Source of the DNA: Cotesia glomerata
Taxonomy: Eukaryota > Arthropoda > Insecta > Hymenoptera > Braconidae
Direction: 5' to 3'
Assembly (NCBI RefSeq): GCF_020080835.1
Contig: NC_058167.1
Location: 5,252,459 to 5,316,458 of the forward strand
Length of the DNA stretch: 64,000 nt
In this document: piece after piece, positions 1 to 11,400 of the stretch
Layout of the letters: each line of letters starts with the position of its first letter
How positions within the stretch are numbered: position 1 is the first letter of the stretch
Made by a program: the position numbers and the translations under genes
Notes under the pieces: generated by a model
Told to the model about the DNA's origin: nothing
The model's database searches: none
What the model saw: the letters and a program-made list of their open reading frames with translations, nothing else

Positions 1-2354
1 ATTGTGAAGAATTATAGTTATATATTGAATACTGATTGTAAATGATAGAAACATTGAATTAAAAAAAAAATAAGTGTAGAAATAATAATTCAAGATTTTA
101 ACAATTAAAAAAATAACTTTTGTGGATTGTTTAAAATATTAAAGTAAATAAATGTATTTATGTTACAAATTTAAAATAATGTTATTTACATTAATTTTTA
201 TTTTATTTTTATAATTAAAATTTTTTTTTATCTTTAAAACGTTCAAGGTTTAATATAACATGATATGTAGCATGTGAGGTAAGTTTTTTTTATTATTGTA
301 TAATTTGAAATAAAGATTTAAATGTTTTTTTTTTGTTATAAATATTTGATATGTAATTAATGGATTGCTGATAATTTGTACATACAGTATCTCACATAGT
401 GTTTTAGTTATTTTTATTTTCTGAAAAGTACATACTTAAAATGATATTCGAATATATAAAAAATATAAAAGTCTGGAGAGTTCGAAAGTATGAATTTTAA
501 GTGTTTATAATTTTTTATTTGAAATTTTGATTAATAATTTAAAAAAAAAATTTGCAGACATGTTCGTTTAAAATGAATAAAAAAATTATTTTAGTAAAAT
601 TATGCTATTTTATTATAGCAAATTATTGTTAGTTTATTATATAAGGATACAAAATATCAGTAAGTTATTTCTATATTTACAGGTAAGTTTTATAAAAAGT
701 GCATTATATAGGAAATATATTTTGTAATTTACTGAATATGTTATGTTTATAGAACTTCATTAGACATTTAGTAAAGTTTTACTGTTCGACGTTATAGGAT
801 TGCCTCTGTTAAATTTTTTTTGTTAGAGGGCAGCATATATGTAATTTTTTTTGGAACTAAATTTTAAACATTTTGTATCACCTTATAATATCGATTATTA
901 TTAATAATAATAAAATTAAAGTACATAACAATAAAATTACAATTATATATTTATGAAATTAGTATATTCGTCATGTGATTAATAAATTATGTTACAGGAA
1001 TGAAAAGGAAAATGTTATTTGATATCAATAAGTTGTACATTTATATACGTAAGCAAACTTTAGTTTTAGCAATTTAAAATTGAAATATTTAGAATAATAA
1101 TAAGATTTGGAGTCATAATGATAGTAATAAAAAACAAAGATTTTTTATATAAATTAAGCGAAAAATACTCTTAAGAGTAATGTAATGGATATTATTTTAA
1201 TATTATTTTAAATATTCATAAGTCAAGCAGTTAGAATATTCGAATTTCTCTTATTTACAAAATAAACTCTCTGAATCAGAAATTTAAAAAAATGAAATAT
1301 GTTAAAATTTTGAAATTTTTTATAATAATTAAATGATTTTCATGACCAGATAATTGAAATTGAAAATAGAGTTCATGCCAAGCGGTCAATGAACTAGTAG
1401 AAACTAATTTAAGCTAAGATAGAGAATTCCACCTTCGTTTAACGATTTAGAAACGTCTCGTCACATAAAGTCAGTGGACAACTGTCAAATTTGAATACTA
1501 GTAAAGCTGGGAGCTGTTAGTATCTGTTCGAGTAATTAAAGGAAAGAAATTCATTGAGAGTAAATAACAACTTTGAGAAATAAGTATAAAATGAACCAGC
1601 TTTACTAAAAAGAATAAACTTGTGTTAACTTATTAAAATAAAAGATTTTAGGATAAAAGGAATAAGGTTTTAAATAAAATAAATCATTACGTATTGAAAT
1701 AAATTAAGTATAATTTTATTTAAATAAGTAACTTAAAATTATATAAAACAATTAAAAATAATAATTTTTCTTTTCAATTTTCGCTTATCAATAATTTTCT
1801 GATTACATTGAAATGGAAGTATTTTGTTAAAATAAATAAAAATATCGAATGGTGAATTTATTTTATGTATTTTAAGTTTTTCAAACAGAAAAAAGAACAT
1901 AACGTGATTTTTATTTTTGTAATTATGAATATATACATTTTATTTTGATTGTATTTTGGGAAAAAAAAAAAAAACAGGATAAGACCAATAACATGTTAAT
2001 TTTTGAAAATTTTTAATGTTTTTAGTGAGAAGCTAAAAAAGCGGTAATTCATGATTTTTCAAGATTATTGCATGTTTTATAAGAAGATTTTTATAGCAGT
2101 GTTTATCTCTATTCTCGTTGTATTTATATCAATTAAAATTTAATCTACTTTAATTATATCTCATCGTTTAAAAAAAGAAATTTTTTACTTTACTTAATAT
2201 TTCAATTCATATAATTACATTAGTCATAACTTCGTGTGAAATTCTTGCGACTATCATATAATTTACGTTCTTTTTCATAAAGTTTATATAAATCAATTTT
2301 AAAAAATTGTTGATAGTGCCACTTATCTTTGGCAAACATGTACGATTGGTTCGT
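1..2354. other. AT-rich sequence without a recognised gene; downstream flank of the Helentron
   Basis: No sustained reading frame and no domain is visible on either strand. The sequence is A/T homopolymers and short direct repeats. The part next to 2354 lies just past the stop codon of the minus-strand Helentron polyprotein, so the element's 3' terminus is probably somewhere in this stretch. I could not find a clear hairpin plus CTRR-type end. Confidence 0.5.
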
Positions 2355-4579
2355 TCAGTGAGCCGCAACATAATGAGTACCTATTATATTTATTAGGGTT
2401 AATGGTGTATAAGATTTTGCAGTCTCAGGAGAATATTTTATAATTGATGTTAATTCACCAGTAGTGGAATCAATACATATCGTAACAATATTCAAATTTA
2501 ATGCTGTACTTATTACATACAATGATCCTTCATTACCCCATTTACCTTTTTCAGCAACCATTTTTGGAAATTCAATTACTTTTGGAGTAGGCATAAAATT
2601 GTTGTATTTATCTTTTATTCCTATTACTCCTTTAAATACGAGTGGGCCATAAACATCAATATTTTTTAAGATTTCGTTAATGATAAATATTTTTATGCAT
2701 GGCCATTTATTCTCATTGTTTTCTATAAGATCTGCAAATGCTCTATACAAACATTTACCTTGACCTTTATTATCTGTAATTATAAAGTTTTTATTTAACA
2801 AATTATTCATTTTAATACTTCGGGTTGGTAATGATGTTGTTTTTAATTTATATGCTTTTCGATTATTAACCGTTCGAATTATTTCGGGATTAAATGAAGA
2901 AATTCGTTGAACAATTGGTATAATAATATTTGCTTGTTGAATCCATAATTGTTTCATTTCATTAATAGTAGTACTTTTAAAAATTCCATATAAAATGCCT
3001 TCAATATCTAATTCTAAATTTTTAATCAATTTAATAGTTAAAACTTTCTTTGAGTTTGGGATTTGGTTACGTAGTTTTATCTTATCATTGTTTACAGTTT
3101 CTTTAAATAAATTATTATTTGCTAATTGTTTATCACTGTTCAGTTTGTTTTTATTGATTTCTGAATTGTTTTTTAGATGTCCATGAGCTGTATTTTCATT
3201 AAAACTCATACTTTTGAAAAGTTGATGGATATTTTGTTCATTGTAAAGTTCATTTTGTTCTAAACTATCATATTTAAGTGAAACGGTTCTTTGTAAAGAT
3301 TCTGTAATTTTATCTATTTCATTGACATCATTTGTATCAGAATCATAAGTATTGTTTTTCAATTGGTTATCATTACTTTCTGTGGTAATTGAATTATTTT
3401 CGCAATCTAGATATCCGTTTTCTGGAAATCTTGAAATTTTTTTCTGATTTAACATTTGCCATATATGATTTCGCATATGAGCTACGTCGTATTTCTTTCT
3501 TAAAATATCAATATTTGGATTTTTGCCAAAACAAAGTAAAGTTGCAAAATATATCGCAAATGCTCCACATGATTTTAAATCGGGTTGTTGTTGTACTAAA
3601 TGATATTGATATTTTTTATCAAAAGGATTAATTTTATTTAAAAAATTAATTTGATCATTATCCAGAAATTTTAAATTTAAACTGTCATAGATATGAACTA
3701 CTCCTTTACCATCGTATTTGGTACAAATCCAATGTCCAATTGATTCTTCTGCATTAATGTTGATTATCGGTGGACTGAATAAAATTTGAATATTAGCATT
3801 ATTATTAGGATTTGGTGTTAAAAAATCCAATAGCATTTCAGAATAAAATATGACATTTTGTGCATTATTATAGATATTACGTTTTCTAATATTTATATTC
3901 ATTATGTCAAGGAATAAATTGATATGTTCATCTTCTAAACATGTTGTTGAATTTTGGATATTTTCATATAAATTTTCTGTTATTATTGATGGATTTTCAT
4001 AATCTATATCTAATATCGTTTGCTGTGTTTGATGTTGAAATTTTGAATGATCATTTACATTTGTTTTAATTTTTTTATTAACTTTTTTTGTATCATTATT
4101 ATTGTTATTACAATTTAGATATTCATTTTCTAGAAATCTTGACAGTATTTCTTTATCGTTATGAAGTGTTGTACTCTCTGGACGAATTTTGGGACTATCA
4201 TGTGGACCAATTTTCATTTCACTATTAATTTTATTGTTATTATTATTGTCATTAAAATTAATATTTTCTAAATTTTGTTCAGAGTTACTTGTAGATTCTT
4301 TTAATATAGCAAATATAGGTTTGTGATAACTAAAAATACTTTCATATACTCCACATTTCAAACTCTGAATATTGGAAAAAATAACATCGATTTGTGTATT
4401 CAAATTTGTTGTTACAGAATCATTTGGTAATTTAGTTTCTAATTGGTAATTTTTCAAAAAGTTTATTAAATAATTATTTACATCTTTTTTCTCTGTATAG
4501 TGTACATTATAATTAAAATCACCTAAGAGAATAATTTGGCTATCTTCAGGTACTTGTTTGATAATTTTATCATAGATCG
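2355..4579 (-). CDS. Helentron polyprotein, C-terminal part: EEP nuclease second half, Ulp1-like protease, OTU-like protease
   Basis: This is the C-terminal ~740 residues of the Helentron protein; it has no start codon of its own. It opens with the second half of an EEP nuclease: GDFNYN near 4515-4525 (catalytic Asp/Asn), an IDVIFSN strand, and the terminal His in SYHKP near 4316-4327. A low-complexity Asn-rich linker follows. A C48/Ulp1-like protease comes next: GHW near 3735, YDSLN near 3685 and QQPDLKSCGAFA near 3555-3585, giving the His/Asp/Gln/Cys set. After another linker an OTU-like fold carries GQGKCLYRAFADL near 2725-2765, GNEGSLYVIS, and HYVAAH at the very end, supplying the Cys and His. 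The frame remains open upstream into the inserted LTR, but that stretch (including an ATG at 4685) belongs to the LTR. Protease activity is inferred from motifs only. Confidence 0.82.
4576..4579. repeat. Target-site duplication (ATCG), left copy
   Basis: ATCG directly precedes the TGTTAT start of the 5' LTR. The same ATCG follows the final ACA of the 3' LTR at 16362-16365. A 4-bp duplication is usual for gypsy-type integrases. Confidence 0.85.
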
Positions 4580-6273
4580 TGTTATATCCGAAAAAAAAAA
4601 GATGTTTCTGTTTTTTTTTTAAAAAAAAAAAAGAGAAAAAAAATAATATATATATGTGGTGTAATTCTTGTTTTGAAGGAAACATATTTAATCTTTATGA
4701 CCTTTGTATCCTTAAGATACCGAGGGACACTGTAAAGAGAAACGCATTGAAACGTTCTGTTCAACTCTTGAAAGAGGCCTGGGAAATTTCTAAATTTTAT
4801 GGCCCATTTTTTTTTTTTATATATATAACTAGACTGTAAGTAATGTAATGTGAGCTTAAGACTCCAGTTGAGTTAGTATAATATAGAACAAAAAAAAAAA
4901 AATAACAATTCCGAGAAAAATAAAAATATAATCATTACAAATTTTAAACATTTAAGTTTAAACAAAAATATTACTTCCCTTGAGCCGAAAAAAGAGAAGA
5001 TAGCATCAGTAAATAAAACCGAATATTGTTTTCTCATAAAAGAATTTTAGTTCGAAGAATTTTTCCCAACATTCACACTCAAGATAAAACATTTTTATTT
5101 ATCAATTATTATTTAGACGGATATCTTTAAATAAACTAAACGTCAGTAAATAAAACTGAATATTTTTCCTAACTATAAGATTACGCTCGAAAGATTTATA
5201 AAATATGTAGATAAATATTTCGGATAAACAAAAAAAAAAGGAAGAATGTTTAAATAAATTCAAAGGGAAACCATAAATTAATTGGAGTTAATAAAATATA
5301 GTAATAATGTTAACAATAATAAACAAATAAAATATAATGTTTGTTAAATCGTCTTTTAGAATAGTTAACGTATGGTTATAATACTCCGGATTTTTAATCA
5401 AACGAATCTTACGTCCAGTATAGTATAAAAAAAACTATCATATGGGTAATTACGGATATTAACAATAAACCACTAAATCTAACATTAGGAAATCGATTTT
5501 TGAGAAAATAATAATTCATAAATAATTTTAATATTAAATAATTCATTTAGAGATAAATAATACAGATGTACATACTTGCGTATGTGTGGGTGCGCATACA
5601 CATAAGCAAGTATAAGGGCGTGCCTCACAGTGACTTTTCCTTTAGGAAAGGGCACGGACCCGGAAAACCTAACTCTAATTGGATATAAGTTTCCCCCAAA
5701 CCCAAACGAAGCGGGTCCATCCCACACCTATATAAAAATTCGACTTGGATGATCTCGCTCTCGTGCCCTTAAACTCAAAGAGTGAACTAGTTGTATGTGA
5801 CGTAAAATTTGTGACTAATATAACGTTGTTTTAAATAGTTCTAAATAATCATACGTTCTTTCTCCAATCGAATCGAGTTCTTTCTTAAAAGTTATTTGTT
5901 CAGTAACGTCAATTGGAATTTAGAATAATCGCGAATTTTTAATCTTCAATTATTCAGTTTCTTTTTAAATAATCCAACAAAGAGTTTTGCGAACATTAAA
6001 GCGTTTGAAACAACCACAACATTGGCGATAAATATTAAGGTAAATAAATAAGTTTGTAACCAAATATTGTTCTCTGACAGAATTTTGTAAGTCTCTAAAT
6101 TTTGTACTTTTGTGTGTTTAAAATATATATAAATTAAAAATCAACACTGTTGATATAATAATTTTCATTTTATTTTTACATTACTTCCCTAATACTTCAG
6201 GGTTCCCGGTCTAGTGGTGATAACTCGCCAGGGCCGAAATAAATTAAATCTTTATGTCAATTAAGACGTAACA
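4580..6273 (+). repeat. 5' LTR
   Basis: It begins TGTTATATCC and ends ACGTAACA. It holds a TATA box (5729-5737) and an AATAAA-containing stretch near 6235, so U3, R and U5 can be placed roughly in that order. A cluster of G/C-rich sequence at 5580-5760 contrasts with the AT-rich remainder. It is nearly identical to the 3' LTR. Confidence 0.93.
5729..5737 (+). promoter_or_regulatory. LTR core promoter (TATA box)
   Basis: TATATAAAA stands in a GC-richer part of the LTR, with a pyrimidine-rich ATCTCGCTCTCG about 20 bases downstream that could act as initiator. The same arrangement occurs in the 3' LTR. Confidence 0.6.
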
Positions 6274-6379
6274 AATTTGGCGCTCGAACAGGGACCTGAA
6301 GTTGTTTTATGGAAGTAGTGTTGCTGTTAATAGTCATTTTGAAATTAAAAAAATAATTAATATTGAGAATTTTATAACT

Positions 6380-6414
<35 letters not shown>

Positions 6415-6768
6415 AGAGAGAGAGCGTGTCTTACTAAAACTTACAAAATTCTGGTATAAAATATATACAACATTTTTTTTTTATTATTTTATTACATTTG
6501 TTAAATTTGTTGCATGCTTTTGATACTATTTCAATCTGGATAACTGATTTTATTACTTGCCACCCGTGAATATCCGTTCATTCGTTAAATATCTTATGCA
6601 CTGAAGTTTATTAAAAAAAAAAAAAAAAAAAAAAAACTATATATTTTATTATATAAAACAAAGGCTAACTCGCGTAGGCTGGTTTCTGTTAATTATTTTT
6701 AGAGAAATGAATTTGTTATTTTAGTGACAAAATTATAGTGAATTAGACGTATAATAATAATGAAGTAA
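6274..6768 (+). other. Retroelement leader (5' untranslated region)
   Basis: This lies between the 5' LTR and the gag start. It contains the primer binding site, an A-run of about 29 bases near 6385-6413 followed by GA repeats, and a second A-run near 6612-6636. No ORF is visible. Confidence 0.7.
6278..6295 (+). promoter_or_regulatory. Primer binding site, tRNA-Lys-like
   Basis: TGGCGCTCGAACAGGGAC begins four bases after the LTR. It matches the complement of the tRNA-Lys(UUU) 3' end as used by lysine-primed retroviruses, with one difference (T at the seventh position). A host tRNA with the compensating base would confirm the primer. Confidence 0.8.
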
Positions 6769-8412
6769 ATGTCGGATGAAAAGGACCCAAAACAGTACTC
6801 TTTGAGAGGAAAAGGACACGCGCCGTTTTCTGAAGGCTTACCACCAGTCACTAGGAAACGTACCGAAAAAAAATTCCAATTTGAAAACCTTTCCGACGCG
6901 GAAAAAACTGTAGACTCGGGAATAGGCCAATCACTTTTAAATCCGGAAATAACTTCGGACGAAGAATCGGACGAGGAAGTGCAAAAAAACGTCCGAGATA
7001 CAAATAATTCAAATTTAGAAAGTACCAGTAGTAATATCTCGGTTAACAACACTTTAGTAAATAATAATAATATCAATAACGATCTTGTCGCCCCTGAAAA
7101 TCCAGTGATTATAGAACAAGAAGCTTTAGATATAGTTGACGAAATGGTTTTACCAACAAATCAGAATATTTCTTTAGGCGACGCTCTAGCGTTTGTTCCT
7201 CGTTTTGATGGACTTCCAGAAGAACTTTTAGACTTTTTAAACTGCTGTAAGGAAGCAAAAGATGTATTGCCGGTGGAGGCAGAGACAAATTTAGTTAAAA
7301 TGATCTATGGTGCAAAACTAGGCGATAAAGCAAAGGCATCCCTTAATAACACAATACCTGCTACCATAGACGCTCTTACAAAATCATTGAAAGGGGTTTA
7401 TGTATCCTCAAAAACGGTATTTCAATTGCAGGGCGAGTTAGGACGTATGTATCAACATAAAAATGAACCAGTAGTAGAGTTCGCGAATCGATTAAGGAAA
7501 AAAGCACGCGAAATCGTTGAATGTCACCTTTCAGATAACCCTGATTTAACTCCTGAAAATGTCCAAGCGTTTAAAGATAGGGTAAATGCATCTCTTGCGG
7601 ATATTTTTACACAAAATCTGGATCAAGAAATCGATAGACGAATGCCTGTATGTGCTAACGTCGATGAGGCTCTGTCAAACGCGATCAAAATAGAGAAAAA
7701 ATTGAAAGCACGATATGAATCGATGAATGAGTCAAAGGAAAAAGAGCCGGGGAAATCGAAGAAAGTAAATTCAGTTAAGGTTACAACCACCCCCGTCCTT
7801 AATAACGTCATCCCCGTCACTAATAATCATAATCAAAATAATAATAATAATAATCATAATCAAAATAATTCCGCGAATATCACTTGTTATCGTTGCCATA
7901 AAACAGGACATATCGCAAAGGATTGTCCCGATCAAAAATGTCAAGTCTGTTATGAAAAAGGGCATTCCGCGAGAGAATGCCCCCAAATAGTTCAACCCGA
8001 TCAAAATCGATATTCTAAAGTAAAGTGTCAATTATGCGGGAAGAAAGGGCACTCTGCCAGATATTGTGATCTCAACCCAAACAGAATGAATAATAGTACC
8101 AACTCCGGTCCTAACTCTAACAAAAATAACGCGAATCAAATTTCGAACAAGAACGGTAATAGTTCCAATAATAATAACCGTAGGGGAAATGCGAATAATA
8201 GCAACAATAATAACAACAATAACTCGGGAGACTTTTGTGATATTTGCGGGTTGAATAACCATAGTGAGGAAAATTGCAGATTTTTAAAAGCAGTAAATTT
8301 TATCAAAGGAAACGGGAGTCGGTCCTTTTCAGGGGGCGGAGGGGAGGACAACAGGACAGCAAAATCAGTGCACACGATTCAGAGTTTGAGCGTGGACGAG
8401 GACTCCGAGTAA
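6769..8412 (+). CDS. gag: Gag polyprotein of the gypsy-type element
   Basis: This is a 547-residue structural protein expected to assemble particles and package the element RNA. The ATG at 6769 is the first in a frame that stays open to the stop at 8410-8412. Residues 1-130 are acidic and Ser/Asn-rich. The region of about 130-330 carries the capsid-like part, including PRFDG and a QGELGRMYQ-type helix typical of retrotransposon gag. Four CCHC zinc knuckles (C-x2-C-x4-H-x4-C) lie in the C-terminal third: the first is at residues 373-386 and the last at about 490-503. They are separated by poly-Asn linkers encoded by AAT/AAC runs. The 3' end overlaps pol by about 140 bases in the -1 frame, so Gag-Pol would need a frameshift in this copy. 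Confidence 0.92.
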   Translation: MSDEKDPKQYSLRGKGHAPFSEGLPPVTRKRTEKKFQFENLSDAEKTVDSGIGQSLLNPEITSDEESDEEVQKNVRDTNNSNLESTSSNISVNNTLVNNNNINNDLVAPENPVIIEQEALDIVDEMVLPTNQNISLGDALAFVPRFDGLPEELLDFLNCCKEAKDVLPVEAETNLVKMIYGAKLGDKAKASLNNTIPATIDALTKSLKGVYVSSKTVFQLQGELGRMYQHKNEPVVEFANRLRKKAREIVECHLSDNPDLTPENVQAFKDRVNASLADIFTQNLDQEIDRRMPVCANVDEALSNAIKIEKKLKARYESMNESKEKEPGKSKKVNSVKVTTTPVLNNVIPVTNNHNQNNNNNNHNQNNSANITCYRCHKTGHIAKDCPDQKCQVCYEKGHSARECPQIVQPDQNRYSKVKCQLCGKKGHSARYCDLNPNRMNNSTNSGPNSNKNNANQISNKNGNSSNNNNRRGNANNSNNNNNNNSGDFCDICGLNNHSEENCRFLKAVNFIKGNGSRSFSGGGGEDNRTAKSVHTIQSLSVDEDSE

Positions 8413-11400
8413 ATAAAGTAGAAGTAAAATCAGATTTAGACAATTTACCGTTTGCTGTAGTCGGTAAATCGTCTAAACAAAATGATATTGTTATGATGCT
8501 TGACTCGGGGGCATCACCAAATTTAATTAAAGTAAAATTTTTGAAGGAAAATATTAAAATTAATAAAGACAATATAATTGAACTGCATGGGATCTCAAAC
8601 TTTCCAATATCAACTCTGGGTAGTGTGTATTTAAACCTTTTTGGTAGGAAAACTGAATGTCATGTTGTCCCGAATAGTTTAGCAATTCCCCACGCAGGCT
8701 TAGTTGGTTCTCAATTTTTTTCGGAATACGGGGCAAAAATAGATTATAAAAATAAAATTTTAGAGATTGAAAACGATAAATATCCATTTAAAAAACCGAA
8801 TAGAGTGGTAAATGGGGTTATGTATATTCCGCGGCGTAGCGAATCCACCTTTTATATTAAGGTCAAAAATCCTGAAGTCAAGGAGGGATATATTCCTAGG
8901 CTTAGGATTGGTAAGGGAATCTACGCGGGGAGTTGTCTAGTTAAAGTTAAAGATGATAGAGCCTATCTACAAATATACAACACTACTAATAATTTAGTAG
9001 GAGTTAAAATTCCCGAATTAACAGTTCGAGAAGTGGATGAAGTTTTTGGACCTTCTCCAGTTGATCCAATTGGACCAAATCAAGACATACATACGTATTT
9101 AGGAATTACAAAGCGAATATTTACTATTTTAAAAAATACTGACGCTTCAGACAGATTTGAACGGATAAAGCCTCTTTTACGTTTAGATTACTTAGACAGT
9201 AAAGAAAAAGCTCATGTCGAACGACTAGTAAAGAAACACGCCGACAGATTCTATACTCCGGGAGAGCCGTTGAGTTCTAGTAATTTATATAAACACCGAA
9301 TTCCCACCAATTCTGACTTTCCTATTTCCACAAAACAGTATCGTATACCTCATAACTTGAAACCAGAGGTTGAAAAACATGTAAAAGAAGGATTAAACAT
9401 CGGAGTATTAAAACCTTCTGAGTCACCGTATAATAGCCCTATTTGGATTGTTCCAAAGAAGGCTGACGCGAACGGGAATAAAAGATGGAGGGTAGTTATA
9501 GATTTTAGGTTATTAAATGAAAAAACAATTACTGACGCTTATCCGTTACCGACAATCACTGAAATTTTGGATCAACTGGGAGGCTCCAGGTATTTCTCCG
9601 TCTTTGATTTGGCTTCGGGATACTATCAGATTGAGATGGACCCTAAAGACGGTCATAAAACAGCTTTTTCCACTCCACAGGGGCATTGGGAGTACACTCG
9701 CATGCCTTTTGGACTAAAAAATGCCCCAGCAACCTTCCAAAGGTTGATGGATACTGTGTTGACTGGACTTCAGGGAGTCTCAATGTTTGTGTATCTTGAT
9801 GACATAATAGTTTTTGCGAAGAGCTTGGAAGAGCATGAACGTAGAATAGATGAGCTTATGGATAGGCTGAGGAAGGCGAATTTGCAATTACAGCCGGAAA
9901 AATGCGATTTTCTACGCCCTGAAGTAAATTATTTAGGACATATAATCAGCCGTGAGGGGTTAAAACCTAACCCTGACAAATTAGAAGCAGTTAAGGATTT
10001 TCCAATTCCTAAAACTCCTCGAAACATTAGAGAATTTTTGGGCCTAACGGGGTATTATCGTCGTTTTATTAAGAACTTTTCCAGAATCGCCAAACCTTTA
10101 ACTAAATTGTTGGAAAAGGATGCACAGTTTGTCTGGTCTGAAGATACTCAGTCAGCCTTTGAGGAGTTAAAGACAGCGCTGTGTACCGCGCCGGTTTTAC
10201 AGTACCCAGACTTTACAAAACCCTTTATTATAACCACCGATGCCTCCGGGGCGGCTGTGGGGGCGGTTTTATCTCAAGGGGAGATAGGAAAAGATCGACC
10301 TATCGCTTATTTTTCAAGAGTATTAAGGGGCGCAGAATTGCGTTACGACACCTACGAGAAAGAAGCATTTGCTATGCTTCAAGCTGTCAAAAATTTTAGA
10401 CCCTACATTTACGGGCGACCTTTTGTTTTAGTAACGGACCATAAACCTTTGGTTTGGTTCCGAACCTCGAAAGACGGAAACGTTAGGATTCTGAAGTGGC
10501 GATGGAAGCTCGCCGAGTATGAATATGACGTTATATATAAACCAGGTAAAATTAATTTGAACGCGGATGCGTTGTCTCGGAACCCGATTGAACCGGTGAA
10601 CATTACTACTCGCGCGCAAAGTAACCGTTTATCGCGGGTTACCGATAGAATAGGAAGTTCTGAAGCGGTTGAAAAAGAACCACCTAAAGATGTGGAACCG
10701 CCGAAGAAGGGACGGGGTAGGCCGCGAAAAACGGTAAAAGTACCTGAAACGTTCAATCTGAGTCCTGAAAGCTCTCAACAGACAGAGCAGGCCAGGTCTT
10801 CCTTGGAGATAGAGAGCTCTCAGAAAAGCGGTTCAGATCCGGGAGACGGAGTTTCTACCGGTGGGCCGGACAGTCCGGTGGGCAAAACGGACAATCAAAT
10901 ATATATAAATAATAAAAATAAAAATGAAGGAGATTTATTTCAAGAAAACGTTTCGGAAACGAATTCTGATGTCGAGACCGGTACGTCTGCCAGTGAATCA
11001 AATTCACTAGCAGAAGAGATGAACGAATCAGTAAACAAAGAAGAAAAATTAAATAGTATTATAGCAATTAAAGATTTATTTCAGTATAGGAGAGACAATT
11101 TAGTTTACTTCCTAAGGGAAGATGGGCAACCCTGTGATGAAGGCTCACGGGCGTTGCAAACTTTAGGTAAATTACCCAAAATAGGGTTTATGGATGTTGG
11201 CCAGGTATATTGGTCTAAGAAAGGTGGAAAAAACTATTTCGGACTAGTAATTCGCGGAATGAATGGCGAATCAGCCCTAAGAATTAGGTCTAATATAGCT
11301 AAAACATTAGTTAAGTTGAAGGGTATATTGAGAGATAAAAGTGTCTCTTCTTTTTCCATCGCGTACTCAGACTTTGTAGATAACGTCCCATGGAAAGAAG

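Noticed and set aside
4580..4685. N-terminal extension of the C-terminal Helentron ORF reaching an ATG at 4685
   Set aside because: Those residues are translated from the inserted LTR and its homopolymer runs. The Helentron sequence proper begins at 4579.
5485..5727. Conserved 80-codon minus-strand ORF present in both LTRs
   Set aside because: It is identical in both LTRs only because the LTRs are duplicates. It lies over the promoter region and has no recognisable features.
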